The translations under genes and the position numbers were made by a program. The notes below the pieces were generated by a model that saw nothing but the letters and a program-made list of their open reading frames with translations, made no database searches and was not told the origin of the DNA. 13,505 nucleotides of DNA from NCBI GenBank assembly GCA_009903905.1, contig WYEI01000043.1, positions 1 to 13,505 of the forward strand, given 5' to 3'. Positions 1 through 7,580 of this stretch are shown here, piece by piece. Origin of the DNA: Pyrobaculum sp. Its GTDB lineage: Archaea; Thermoproteota; Thermoprotei; Thermoproteales; Thermoproteaceae. Position 1 is the first letter of the stretch. Each line of letters starts with the position of its first letter.

Positions 1-2
1 GC

Positions 3-242
3 CGAGACGAGGTCCTGGACAAGCTCCACGAGATAATGATGGCGCTGTTCATGGAATACGTGGAGATAAGCAAGACGTGCGGCCGCGGGTGCCCGCCGGA
101 GGCGACGCGGAAGCTGGAGAAGCTGGCGACGCTGGAGCTGGCCACCTACGTCATCCACACGCTGTTCCGCAGGCAGAAGATCGGCAGAGAAGCCGCCGTC
201 GCTGCGTTCGACAAAATAGTTGACGAAATTCTCTCTGGATGA
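3..242 (+). CDS. Hypothetical small helical protein, 3' part (5' end outside window)
   Basis: The reading frame is open from the left window edge to the TGA at 240-242, so only the last 79 residues are visible. An internal ATG at 36 is not needed as a start, because the frame continues upstream in the same composition. The visible part looks all-helical, rich in Glu, Lys, Leu and Ala, with two cysteines in the segment CGRGCPPE. I do not recognise a family. GC is high (42 of 60 at 61-120), as in the host-like genes. The stop codon overlaps the ATG of the next, PIN-like gene as ATGA, so the two are probably translated together. Small helical protein followed by an overlapping PIN-like gene resembles antitoxin-toxin organisation, but no known VapB motif is visible and that role is only a guess. 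Confidence 0.6.
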   Translation, partial: RDEVLDKLHEIMMALFMEYVEISKTCGRGCPPEATRKLEKLATLELATYVIHTLFRRQKIGREAAVAAFDKIVDEILSG

Positions 243-923
243 TCAAATTTCTAGACGTAGGATACCTTATAAACTGCAGGCACGAAATAAGGCAGGAGGA
301 CAGGCTAGTTGTTACAAGCTGCGTTTTAAAAGTGATAAAGCATAAAATTGAAAAGGGGCTACAGCTTTTCCTCGAAAAATTTGAAATAATAAGAGATTTA
401 GTCAAAAATTACTACTTAAGTAGGAAAGGTAAAAGGCGACGGGAAAGCCCAAAGAGAACAGCCGCGAAGATAGCCCAGCTCCTAGAGCGCAGGGGCTACG
501 CCGATGTCGCGTTCCTATTTAGGGTCGTCGCCCGGTATTATAAGGGACCTGGAAGAACGCATCGAAGAGATACTGCTACAACTGTCGTCTAAAGCATCGC
601 CAATAAACTTCATAGTCTTTCTACACAATTACTTTAAAAAACAGAGCAACTATGCAGTATTCCCAGATAAAACAGTAGATTCAATAAGAAAAGAACTACA
701 GCAAAACAATATAGAGATCGTAGAAATAGACGACAGGGAATTATGGCTAGGCCTAGATTCGGGAACCGATAGGGAGGACAGATACCAGCTGCTCTGCATA
801 GAGAAATACAAGCAAAACAACGGCATCCCCGAGGCCCGCCTCCTCACGACAGACCACAGGCTGCCCGACACGGCGCAACCCTTCGGAAACATCAAAGTCG
901 AAGTAGTTGACTGCCAAGCTTAG
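239..923 (+). pseudogene. PIN-domain-like ribonuclease gene broken by one frameshift
   Basis: Two overlapping open frames (239-592 and 504-923) together look like one PIN-like protein of about 227 residues. The first begins MIKFLDVGYLIN, with an early Asp of the PIN N-terminal strand type. The second ends with a PIN-like tail: an acidic DSGTDREDRYQLLC stretch, then LLTTDHRL. Neither half would hold a full set of active-site acids. Frame 1 reads sensibly up to Tyr-Tyr-Lys near 544 and frame 2 from Asp-Leu-Glu-Glu at 546. One extra G in the GGG at 544-546 therefore explains the break; it may be a real mutation or a sequencing slip. The gene is AT-rich (19 GC of 60 at 661-720) against about 70% just upstream, which suggests transfer. 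PIN proteins are typically metal-dependent RNases and often toxins. An alternative is two separate genes, with a second start at 504. Confidence 0.5.
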
Positions 924-1004
924 CCAGCCCCCGCCGCCCCTCGGAAGCCAGCGGCACACGGCGGCACTGCTCGCTTAGGCCCTACAGCAGACACCGCCAG
1001 GTAA

Positions 1005-1475
1005 GCTCAGAACGCCGTCCGGCGTATATGCCGTGGAGCCCGCAGCGGCTTGCCGTCCGCGGCGTACAGGTTGGCGGAGGCATGCCGCGAGAAGCCACAG
1101 TGGATGCGCCGCAAGCTCTCTGAGGAGGCCGCAGAGGCGATGGAGAAGGCGCCCGGGCTCGAGAAATGGCTATATGCGCCACTGGCGACAAGGCACAAGC
1201 CGGTTTGAGACCCGCGCCAGGGCCCTGAAGAAAGAATACGCCGCGGATGCCCGCTGATGTGGGCCCAAGATGGCGATAGGCCCTTCGAGACAGACGGCCC
1301 CTTCAGCCCCTTCTGTTTAGTGGAGGCGAGCTTGCCTGGTCTTTACGGCGATAGGCTGGAGGAGGTCTTCGGCGCTGTAGACGAGGCTTGGGACCGGCGG
1401 GCTTCCAGCCGGAACTCTGGGGCGACTCAATATATGGCAAGCGTCTGTTCTCTCCCGCGGAGACAGGATGCTTGA
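1005..1475 (+). pseudogene. Degenerate coding remnant, unknown family, with two frame changes
   Basis: After the TAA at 1002-1004, one frame runs to the TGA at 1206-1208. It contains a plausible helical segment, YRLAEACREKPQWMRRKL followed by SEEAAEAMEKAPGLEKW. The sense then seems to move to the next frame, RFETRARALKKEYAADAR, ending at the TGA at 1255-1257. It returns to the first frame at 1257-1475, which includes the plausible segment DRLEEVFGAVDEAW. Codon choice (agg, gag, gcg, ggc, ctg) is host-like in all three pieces. The simplest reading is an old gene with two indels. I cannot identify the family, and the pieces might come from more than one gene. Confidence 0.3.
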
Positions 1476-1818
1476 CATATTGTTAGGCGTGGATCTCATC
1501 TGTGAATATGAGCGCGTCTATGCACCTAGCAGTTGCGGCTTGCGTAGCTTGAGCACAGCCTTCGACATGTCCTTTGTACTGCTGTTGCAGCTAAAATCGA
1601 TAACCCACAGACGCATAGAGCCGAATTGTCGAAATGCGGCCATGCGCGTTGCGCATCGAAAGGCGGTCACAGTGAAAAGCCACAAGAGCTCATAATATAG
1701 ACTTGGTTAAACCAGAGACCAAAATGTATTATTGTCAACGGGCTACACAATATCCTTAACCTAGGAGGCGTTGGAACTTAGTCGTAGCCAGCAAAGTGGG
1801 GTACGTCTCCTAGTAATT

Positions 1819-1828
1819 CATTAAAACT
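1819..1828 (+). promoter_or_regulatory. TATA box of the small membrane protein gene
   Basis: The sequence CATTAAAACT is centred about 26 bases upstream of the ATG at 1850. This is the archaeal TATA-to-start distance expected for a leaderless transcript. It supports 1850 (or the adjacent ATG at 1853) as the true start. Confidence 0.55.
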
Positions 1829-1849
1829 TCCACCTATTTCTGCTTCTAT

Positions 1850-2122
1850 ATGATGGAAATATTGATGATAACGCTTGTTGCAATGCTGCTCATAGCAATG
1901 CTGTTGGTACTAGGCGATATAGTAGAGGCAAAGAGGTCTCCATACGCCGTATTCGTCTTGCCGCCGCTTGCTCTGTTGAAGATAATGGCCTATATGGGGG
2001 CCGTGGAGAGGTGCGAGCAACGGCGTCTGATATATCAAGCGGCTACAAGGCAAGCAGCGCCGTCTCTACAGCCGATAACATGTCTCGAAGAGGTCGAAGC
2101 GTCGAGCATCTCTAGGCCGTAG
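1850..2122 (+). CDS. Small membrane protein, unknown function
   Basis: A 90-residue protein. Residues about 3-23 form a strongly hydrophobic helix (MEILMITLVAMLLIAMLLVL), followed by a short polar stretch with GDIVEAKRSP. A second hydrophobic segment lies at about 31-52 (YAVFVLPPLALLKIMAYMGAV). The C-terminal 40 residues are polar, with RCEQRR near the second helix. This suggests two membrane passes and a short soluble tail; the Arg/Lys-rich flanks suggest that both the loop and the tail contain positive charge. The start is supported by a TATA box about 26 bases upstream, implying a leaderless mRNA; the two consecutive ATGs at 1850 and 1853 cannot be told apart. A T-rich terminator-like stretch follows. 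I do not recognise the family. It is flanked by decayed sequence and by the helicase operon, so its context gives no functional hint. Confidence 0.65.
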   Translation: MMEILMITLVAMLLIAMLLVLGDIVEAKRSPYAVFVLPPLALLKIMAYMGAVERCEQRRLIYQAATRQAAPSLQPITCLEEVEASSISRP

Positions 2123-2139
2123 GGGACCCCCCAACTCTA

Positions 2140-2180
2140 AACCCTTTCTTATAAACTTTTATACCTTTATCTTATTACTC
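2140..2180 (+). terminator. T-rich terminator-like stretch after the membrane protein gene
   Basis: Just after the stop at 2120-2122 the plus strand becomes pyrimidine- and T-rich, with several short T runs (CCCTTTCTT, AACTTTTATACC, CTTTATCTTATTACTC). Archaeal transcription commonly ends at such T tracts without a hairpin. It overlaps the TATA-like element described next. Confidence 0.4.
2148..2156 (+). promoter_or_regulatory. Candidate TATA box upstream of the helicase operon
   Basis: The sequence CTTATAAAC is a good archaeal TATA match. A start about 26-28 bases downstream would fall near 2179-2182, exactly at the ATG of the 18-codon mini-ORF at 2182. Transcription of the helicase genes could begin here, giving a leader of about 90 bases, or at a weaker site within the inverted repeat (GTTAAG at 2220-2225, about 26 bases before TTG 2251). 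Confidence 0.45.
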
Positions 2181-2181
2181 T

Positions 2182-2238
2182 ATGTGGTTCTCTCACTTAT
2201 CGTCATTCGCTCGAGATGGGTTAAGGGCGATCCCTTAA
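2182..2238 (+). CDS. Possible 18-codon leader ORF before the helicase operon
   Basis: ATG at 2182 opens a frame encoding MWFSHLSSFARDGLRAIP and ends at the TAA at 2236-2238. The ATG lies at the position where a leaderless transcript from the TATA box at 2148-2156 would start. The stop lies inside the 3' arm of the inverted repeat at 2220-2239, and the frame ends 13 bases before TTG 2251. Position, not peptide similarity, is the only evidence. It could be chance, since short ORFs are frequent, or a leader peptide that tunes translation of the helicase. Confidence 0.2.
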   Translation: MWFSHLSSFARDGLRAIP

Positions 2239-2239
2239 C
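2220..2239. repeat. 8-bp perfect inverted repeat with 4-base spacer upstream of helicase
   Basis: The arms GTTAAGGG (2220-2227) and CCCTTAAC (2232-2239) are perfect inverted complements around CGAT. As RNA this would form an 8-bp hairpin with a tetraloop; as DNA it could be a dimeric regulator site. It lies 11 bases before TTG 2251 and 32 before ATG 2272, where it could control transcription or translation of the helicase pair. Confidence 0.5.
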
Positions 2240-2271
2240 TCGCCTGCGGCTTGCGTCTACGGCGGCATGCG

Positions 2272-4371
2272 ATGAGGACAGGTCTTAGGTTCTGCCCTAG
2301 GTGCGGCACCGTCATGCTGACAAAGAACAGGGGCGCCTCTCTGTTTTTATACTGCCCAAGGTGCGGGTTCGAGGAGGCTGTTTCGGCTGTCGTGAAGCCA
2401 GGCAGGAGGCCCGTCCTTAAGCCCATAGAGGCGACGTGCCCCAGATGCGGAGGCGCGTTGACGCTGAGGCCTTCCCACAACCTTACCTTTACCTACTGCA
2501 GAGCTTGCGGCTATGTAACCGCCGCCTACAGCCCGCCTACGGTGAGGTTGCCCGTGGAGCGACGCGTACTCGCAACTTGGCTTAAAAACGCTAGGGAAAA
2601 GGCCGCGCAGAGCAAGGTGACGATAGGCCGCGGAGATTTGGTGAAAGTCGACATGGAGAGTGAGGGAGACGTAGCGGTCTTGACCCTCAATGTATCAATC
2701 ATACGAGACTACGCCGAATCTCTAAGGCCTCTCGACTCGGTGTTTTACGCCGACGAGCTCTCCATAGTCCTAGACGAGCTGAAGGCCAAGAACTGCTCCG
2801 GCGAGATCTGCCGGGGGTATCTACGTCTGGCCGCCAGGCCGAAGCGACATCCCCCTACTGGGAGGCTCCACATAGCTGAACCCACTATGCTCTACGAGTC
2901 GGCGCTCCGCATCCTAGACGAAAATAGATGCACGTTGCACGGAGTCGTGGCGGAGGCGCCTAGGTGCAAATCCCCCTCGGCCCCCAAGATCTCCATGAGG
3001 AAGCGCTGGAACTTGGACCGATGGCAGATGGAGGCGTTGGAGCGGGCGCTGTCCCTCCCGCCGCACGGCTTCCTCGCCGTGGAGGGCCCGCCCGGCACAG
3101 GCAAGACGTCGGTAATCGCCGCAGCGGCGTGCGAGATAGCCATGGCGGGCGGCAAGGCGCTCATCACGTCGCTTACAAACGTGGCCGTGGATAACGCCAT
3201 CGAGAGGATCCTCGAGTTCTGCGGATTTGAGGCGGGGAAATACGTCACCAGGATAGGCCACCCGGCCAAGATAAGCCCCACCGTAAGGCGGTACGTCGTC
3301 GCCGATCTAAGGCGGCAGAGGGCGGGCGGTTTAGAGGCCCTCCTGCGCGAGGCCAGAGTGTTCGGCATGACCATGGCCAAGCTCGCCTCTCTAGACCTGT
3401 TCTATGGGCTGGACAAAAGGCTTGGAGGCGGCTTCGACTACGTGTTTATAGACGAGGCGTCCATGGTGCCGCTGGCCCTCGCAGTGGTCCCCCTCCACTA
3501 CGGCGTGCGGAGAGTGGTGCTAGGCGACTCCCGCCAGCTACCGCCTCCGCTCGGCGAAGAGGCGGAACCCCAGGCCACTGCGCCGTTGATCGAGGCGATC
3601 GAGACGCTGACGAGCCCGGTGACGCTTCTGAGGCAGAGAAGAGGCGTGAAGGAGATCTTCGCATATCTAAGCGAGGTGTTTTACCAAGGCATGTTGGAAC
3701 ACGGCGTCGAGGCGGCCGAGCGGCTTGAGATACCGCCCAGCGGCGACGCGTTGGACAGCTTGCTGGCGCCTGAGCGCCCGCTGGTGTGGATAGATGCTGG
3801 GGGAATCCAGGAATGGATGAGGGTAGTGCGGGGAGCTTACACTTCCTACTCCGCTTACAACAAGGCGGAGGCCGCACTCGCCGTGGCCCTCTACAAGAGG
3901 CTTCACGACGCGGGCCTCGCCGGGAAAACCGCGATAATAGCCACATTCAGAGCGCAGGCGCTCCTCGTCTCAAAGGCGGCGGAGCTCTTGAGGCTTGGGA
4001 AGCCCTCGGTGGCCTACACCTCAGCGGAGGAGGCGCTGCAACTAGGGGAGATAGAGGACCTTCTAGACCTCAGGGTGGCATCTACCGTAGACAGCTACCA
4101 GGGACGGGAGAAAGAAATCGTAATATACTCCGTGGTGGCCGATAGATATCACAAGGCAATCGACAACTACGCACGTTTCAACGTCGCGATGAGCCGCGCC
4201 AAGAAGAAACTGATTGTTCTGTCGTCGTTGGCGCAGGACATAGATCAATTCCCCTGGCTAGACGCCCTACGCAAGAGGGTAACCCCCGCCGCATGGCCCC
4301 GCGACCAAACGCCCAAATGGGCGGTGGAGGCCGTGGAGGCAGCCGCGGCGCAGCTCACCTCGCCGGGTTAA
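2272..4371 (+). CDS. SF1 UPF1/DNA2-like helicase with two N-terminal zinc ribbons
   Basis: A protein of 699 residues if it starts at ATG 2272; TTG 2251 would add seven. An in-frame TAA at 2236-2238 rules out earlier starts. I prefer 2272 because the zinc ribbon then begins within 8 residues, as in TFIIS/RPB9-type ribbons. Ribbons: C8-C11-C28-C31 and C56-C59-C76-C79. Helicase motifs: Walker A GPPGTGKT at 272-279, motif Ia ITSLTNVAVDNAI, motif II DEAS at 394-397, motif III GDSRQLPPP at 418-426, motif V TVDSYQGRE at 605-613, motif VI YARFNVAMSRAK at 633-644. This is the SF1B UPF1-like set, so ATP-driven 5'-to-3' movement on DNA or RNA is expected from the family. No nuclease motif is obvious. 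The next gene starts 10 bases downstream, so the two helicases are probably cotranscribed. A role in repair, RNA handling or defence cannot be settled from sequence. Confidence 0.9.
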   Translation: MRTGLRFCPRCGTVMLTKNRGASLFLYCPRCGFEEAVSAVVKPGRRPVLKPIEATCPRCGGALTLRPSHNLTFTYCRACGYVTAAYSPPTVRLPVERRVLATWLKNAREKAAQSKVTIGRGDLVKVDMESEGDVAVLTLNVSIIRDYAESLRPLDSVFYADELSIVLDELKAKNCSGEICRGYLRLAARPKRHPPTGRLHIAEPTMLYESALRILDENRCTLHGVVAEAPRCKSPSAPKISMRKRWNLDRWQMEALERALSLPPHGFLAVEGPPGTGKTSVIAAAACEIAMAGGKALITSLTNVAVDNAIERILEFCGFEAGKYVTRIGHPAKISPTVRRYVVADLRRQRAGGLEALLREARVFGMTMAKLASLDLFYGLDKRLGGGFDYVFIDEASMVPLALAVVPLHYGVRRVVLGDSRQLPPPLGEEAEPQATAPLIEAIETLTSPVTLLRQRRGVKEIFAYLSEVFYQGMLEHGVEAAERLEIPPSGDALDSLLAPERPLVWIDAGGIQEWMRVVRGAYTSYSAYNKAEAALAVALYKRLHDAGLAGKTAIIATFRAQALLVSKAAELLRLGKPSVAYTSAEEALQLGEIEDLLDLRVASTVDSYQGREKEIVIYSVVADRYHKAIDNYARFNVAMSRAKKKLIVLSSLAQDIDQFPWLDALRKRVTPAAWPRDQTPKWAVEAVEAAAAQLTSPG

Positions 4372-4381
4372 TCATTTATTA

Positions 4382-7348
4382 TTGCCTCTGAAGCTTATTG
4401 TGAGTTTAAGGCGTCTTCTCGCCGGCCACGGACTGGCCGCAGTCGAGGTTGTGCAACCAGGGAGGCTCATCGCCCGGTCGGGGCTTAGGTTCAAGAATTT
4501 CCTCCCCACCCTCTGCCGCCGCGGCGTGGAGTTCTGTGACTGGGAGATGTATGAACACCAGAGGCTGGGCCTTAAGGCGCTTCTCTACGGCTCCAACTTG
4601 TTGCTCAGCGCCGAGACCGGAGGCGGGAAGACCGAGGTTTGGATCGGCTACGCCTTGGAGATGATCGCAAGAGGCGAAGACTTCAAGGCGCTTGCTGTGT
4701 ATCCGACCAAGGCACTGGCAAGCGACCAAGAGGAGCGGATATACCGATATGCCAGGCAGGCCGGGCTCGACGTAGTTATGGAGCAGAGAGGCAAGATACG
4801 ACTAGTCCGCGGCGACGTCTTGAGATATGACGGAGATGTTAGCAAATACATCAAAGACTATATGGTAAAAAATGCCAAGATAGTTCTCACAAACCCCGAG
4901 GTTCTACATCTTGCCGTCTACCGCGGCCACAGGATAGAGCCCTTCCTCAGGCAGACGAGGCTAGTGGTCCTCGACGAGTTTGACTTCTACGGAAGCTCTA
5001 AGGCAAGCCTGTTGCTACATCTGGTGGGCCTTCTTGCCAAGAAGTACGGGACTAGGCCGCAACTGGTGGTCATGAGCGCGACGCTGAGCGGCTCCGGCCA
5101 CGTGGCCAAGATCCTCGACGCCAAGACGGTGGAGGGCGTAGCCTACAGACCTGAAAACCATATGCACTTCGTCCTCGGCGACAAGCTCTTCGGCGAGGTC
5201 TGCCGCAAGTTCGGGACCGAGTGCGGCGGGCTCGAGGAGGCGAGACAACTGGTGAGGGAGTGCTTCAAGGCGAGGAGTTGCGTGACGTCGCTGTATGCCG
5301 CCTACCGCGGGTTGTACGACGTATTGCCCCAAGCATTGGCCGATGTGATAAAGGCTGGGGCTCCTCACTCAGGTGCCACCCTCATCTTCGCTGGCACGAT
5401 CAACGAGGTCGAGAAGCTCTCCCGGGCGCTGGCGGCGCTGGGCGTGGAGTGCCCCACCCACCATCACCTAGTGCCCCGGGGGAGGAGACACGAAATCGAG
5501 AAAATGCTGAGGGAAGGCTCCCTTAGGTGCGTGGCGACCGTGAAGACCCTTATGCAGGGGATAGACATCGGCCAGATCACCAGAGTGGTGCACGTGGGGC
5601 TTCCGCCCGACGTCAAGAGCTTCATACAACGCGAGGGTAGGAAGGGGAGGAGGGAGGAGATCAGCACCACGGAGAGCATAGTCTTCCTCACATCCCCCAG
5701 CGAGCTTAGGATAGCTGCCGACTTCAGCAAGTGGGTGGAGGGAGGCCCCGAGGCGCTTGTCTACACGCCGCACAACGAGCTCTTGACTCTACACGACGTC
5801 TGTAGCGAGATGCTGAGAGACCCGGCCAAGGCGCAACAACGATACGCGGCGTTTATCCAACGGCTGGGCCTCACGCAGAGGGACTGCCAGCGCCTGCGCT
5901 TCTACAACCCAACGGAGAGGGGACAAATAGGCGTCGTCGTGGCGCCGGAAAACGCAGTCCTCGAGGACAGAATCCCGTGGAGAGACTACGTCGAGTACCT
6001 CCAGCCGGGGTCGCTGGACCCCTCCACAGAGGCGATAGTGCTTAGGCTGATAAAAAGCGGAGAGGACTGGTACCTATGCGAGGTGGGGTCAGACGCGCTG
6101 AAGGAGCTCTGGGATGTCCCGTTCACGTGCAGAGACAGCCCCGTGAGGATCCCAGGTTGGCTCAAGGAGGCAGTCCATAAATACCGAGACTTCTGCCGCC
6201 GGCTGCCTTCCGACGAGGAGAGAGAAAGATCGTGCAACTTGCAGGAGTTCGCGGAGGACGTGGGAAGAGGGAAGGTGTGGTCCAAGGTGGTGACCGACCT
6301 TCTGTTCAGCCAAGGCGGCTTCGTCAGAGGGAAGGTAGTGCCGCAGGCTCTATACTGGTACATAGAGTCCCGGAGGCTACACCCAGTCAAAATAGGCGAC
6401 GAGGTAATGTACAGCTATATAGTCGAGAAGATCAAGGTCTACGAGCCGAAGAAGCCGCACGGCTACGAACTCTTCACCTACGCATACGCCGTAGAGCTGG
6501 ACCCCAACGATCTGGCTTGGGTAGACAGAGCCATGCTATTCCTCCTCGCCGTCCTCAGGAAGAGGTTCCGCATCGACATGGACCTCGTGAGATACTGCCC
6601 CTCTTGGGGCAATCTGCTGAAGGTGTGGGAGACGGAGCCGGTGGGGCTTCTAAAGGAGTTGAGGGAGATGAGGGGGATTGAGGTCGGCGGCCAGACGCTG
6701 ACCTGCGAAACGCTGAAGAGAGCCGTAGAGGAGGAAGAGCTAGACGAATACATGAAGATGCTTATCGAGAAGGAGGAGCCCGAGGCGCTCCACGGCGTAT
6801 CGGTGGAGGAGTTGAGAAGAGCCGCGGCGCGCTTTGTGTACTACCTCTGCGACGCCGTCCCGGCTAAAATAAAGGACGCGGAGATCTCCGTCCCCAAGGC
6901 CCCACCCAACATAGTAGCGGTGGATCAGTTCGGCGGCGCCTTCTACGTACACGACACAGAGAAATCCACAGAACACCCCACGGCCGGAGAGGCTCTGCAG
7001 GAGGCAGTGCGCCGGGCGGCAGACAGATTCGCGGAGGCCGTCGCATACTTCGGCGAAGACGAGAAACTACATGAGGCGAGACTGCCGCCGTGGTTCAACC
7101 GCAATGCGGTGATCAATCTCCCCAAGGAGTTGGAGAAATATGTGGAGGGCCCCCTCTCCCTCACGTCCATAAGACGCGAGATATTCGGCAAGACAGACCT
7201 CCTAGAACTGGAGCTAGCCATAAACCAGAAGATCCAAAACCTCCAAGAGGCCAAAACCAGCGAAGAATACCGCAAGCTGCTCCGCGTGAGGTTCGAGACG
7301 ATAGCCTGGCTCTACAACCTACACAGAAGACTTACCTCCGCCCCCTGA
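4382..7348 (+). CDS. Large SF2 DEAD/DEAH-type helicase, MrfA/Hrq1-like motifs
   Basis: A protein of 988 residues from TTG 4382. GTG 4400 is an alternative start, with a TATA-like CATTTATTA about 26 bases before it. RecA-like domain 1: Walker A AETGGGKTE at 77-85, PTKALA at 108-113, TNPEVLH at 170-176, Walker B DEFD at 198-201, SATL at 232-235. Domain 2: LIFAGTINEVEKL at 334-346, TVKTLMQGIDIG at 386-397, QREGRKGR at 416-423. The TNPEVLH and DE-x-x-x-Y-G pattern recalls the MrfA (YprA)/Hrq1 branch of SF2 helicases. The C-terminal 500 residues are less familiar; a stretch YELFTYAYAVEL followed by a helix is reminiscent of DUF1998-containing relatives, but the four-cysteine zinc site of those proteins is not seen. 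Family knowledge suggests a 3'-to-5' DNA translocase. It follows the zinc-ribbon helicase by 10 bases and its 3' end overlaps a convergent zinc-ribbon gene by 17 bases. Confidence 0.87.
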   Translation: MPLKLIVSLRRLLAGHGLAAVEVVQPGRLIARSGLRFKNFLPTLCRRGVEFCDWEMYEHQRLGLKALLYGSNLLLSAETGGGKTEVWIGYALEMIARGEDFKALAVYPTKALASDQEERIYRYARQAGLDVVMEQRGKIRLVRGDVLRYDGDVSKYIKDYMVKNAKIVLTNPEVLHLAVYRGHRIEPFLRQTRLVVLDEFDFYGSSKASLLLHLVGLLAKKYGTRPQLVVMSATLSGSGHVAKILDAKTVEGVAYRPENHMHFVLGDKLFGEVCRKFGTECGGLEEARQLVRECFKARSCVTSLYAAYRGLYDVLPQALADVIKAGAPHSGATLIFAGTINEVEKLSRALAALGVECPTHHHLVPRGRRHEIEKMLREGSLRCVATVKTLMQGIDIGQITRVVHVGLPPDVKSFIQREGRKGRREEISTTESIVFLTSPSELRIAADFSKWVEGGPEALVYTPHNELLTLHDVCSEMLRDPAKAQQRYAAFIQRLGLTQRDCQRLRFYNPTERGQIGVVVAPENAVLEDRIPWRDYVEYLQPGSLDPSTEAIVLRLIKSGEDWYLCEVGSDALKELWDVPFTCRDSPVRIPGWLKEAVHKYRDFCRRLPSDEERERSCNLQEFAEDVGRGKVWSKVVTDLLFSQGGFVRGKVVPQALYWYIESRRLHPVKIGDEVMYSYIVEKIKVYEPKKPHGYELFTYAYAVELDPNDLAWVDRAMLFLLAVLRKRFRIDMDLVRYCPSWGNLLKVWETEPVGLLKELREMRGIEVGGQTLTCETLKRAVEEEELDEYMKMLIEKEEPEALHGVSVEELRRAAARFVYYLCDAVPAKIKDAEISVPKAPPNIVAVDQFGGAFYVHDTEKSTEHPTAGEALQEAVRRAADRFAEAVAYFGEDEKLHEARLPPWFNRNAVINLPKELEKYVEGPLSLTSIRREIFGKTDLLELELAINQKIQNLQEAKTSEEYRKLLRVRFETIAWLYNLHRRLTSAP

Positions 7349-7508
7349 AGCCCACCCTCAGCACGAACTCCCTCCCCCTGCCCACGTAATGGTTGAAGCG
7401 GCCTCCACAGCTCCTACACACGTAGTGAACGACGTGGTACCCCATCTTCGGCATGTCCCACTCCTTCATCCTCTCCACGTTAGGAGAGCCGCAGTAGGGG
7501 CACTTCAT
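7332..7508 (-). CDS. 58-residue zinc-ribbon protein
   Basis: A short minus-strand gene of 58 codons plus stop, easy to miss because of its size. It starts with ATG at 7508-7506 and ends at TAA (7334-7332). The product begins MKCPYCGSPN and has YVCRSCGGRFNHYVGRG in the middle, giving a clean four-cysteine zinc ribbon: C3-C6 and C31-C34, with 24 residues between the pairs. The C-terminus is basic (REFVLRVGFRGRR), consistent with nucleic-acid binding. A TATA-like AATAAAATTA on the minus strand (7529-7538) is about 26 bases upstream of the start, which fits a leaderless mRNA and strongly supports the gene. It converges on the SF2 helicase and overlaps its last 17 bases. No function can be named; small ribbons of this kind are often nucleic-acid or RNA-polymerase-associated factors. 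Confidence 0.7.
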   Translation of the reverse strand: MKCPYCGSPNVERMKEWDMPKMGYHVVHYVCRSCGGRFNHYVGRGREFVLRVGFRGRR

Positions 7509-7528
7509 ATAACTGGTATCATATCTGG

Positions 7529-7538
7529 TAATTTTATT
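7529..7538 (-). promoter_or_regulatory. TATA box of the zinc-ribbon gene
   Basis: On the minus strand this reads AATAAAATTA. Its centre is about 26 bases upstream of the ATG at 7508, the archaeal leaderless spacing. It is divergent to the plus-strand promoter at 7558-7566. Confidence 0.45.
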
Positions 7539-7557
7539 GATATCGGCTGGAGTAGTT

Positions 7558-7566
7558 ACTTTTAAG
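7558..7566 (+). promoter_or_regulatory. Candidate TATA box of the methylase-BrxL module
   Basis: ACTTTTAAG resembles the TTTTTAAA-like boxes of hyperthermophilic crenarchaea. Its centre is only about 19 bases before ATG 7581, so a start near 7588 would lie just inside the DUF1156 stub. In that case the messenger would serve mainly the following genes. No better promoter is seen directly upstream of the 1240-residue gene. Confidence 0.35.
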
Positions 7567-7580
7567 GCGTAGAGTTATAC

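Larger units (their letters stand above)
924..1849. other. Gene-poor stretch with decayed coding remnants
   Basis: No convincing intact gene lies in these roughly 900 bases. The best coding-like pieces are on the plus strand at 1005-1475 (listed separately). On the minus strand at 1518-1616 there is a 32-codon frame beginning MRLWVIDFSC, which stays open upstream to about 1690 without a start I can defend. From 1696 to 1810 nothing recognisable is seen; the TATA box of the membrane-protein gene lies near 1819. The plus-strand frame at 1468-1695 has no family resemblance and is not called. Confidence 0.4.

Noticed and set aside
1468..1695. Plus-strand frame of 75 codons
   Set aside because: Its composition is not protein-like for this genome, and a minus-strand frame over the same bases reads at least as well; no start signal.
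2892..3380. Long minus-strand frames inside the helicase genes (also 3446-3946 and 5986-6390)
   Set aside because: They are shadows of GC-rich coding sequence; the plus-strand helicase motifs run through all of them.
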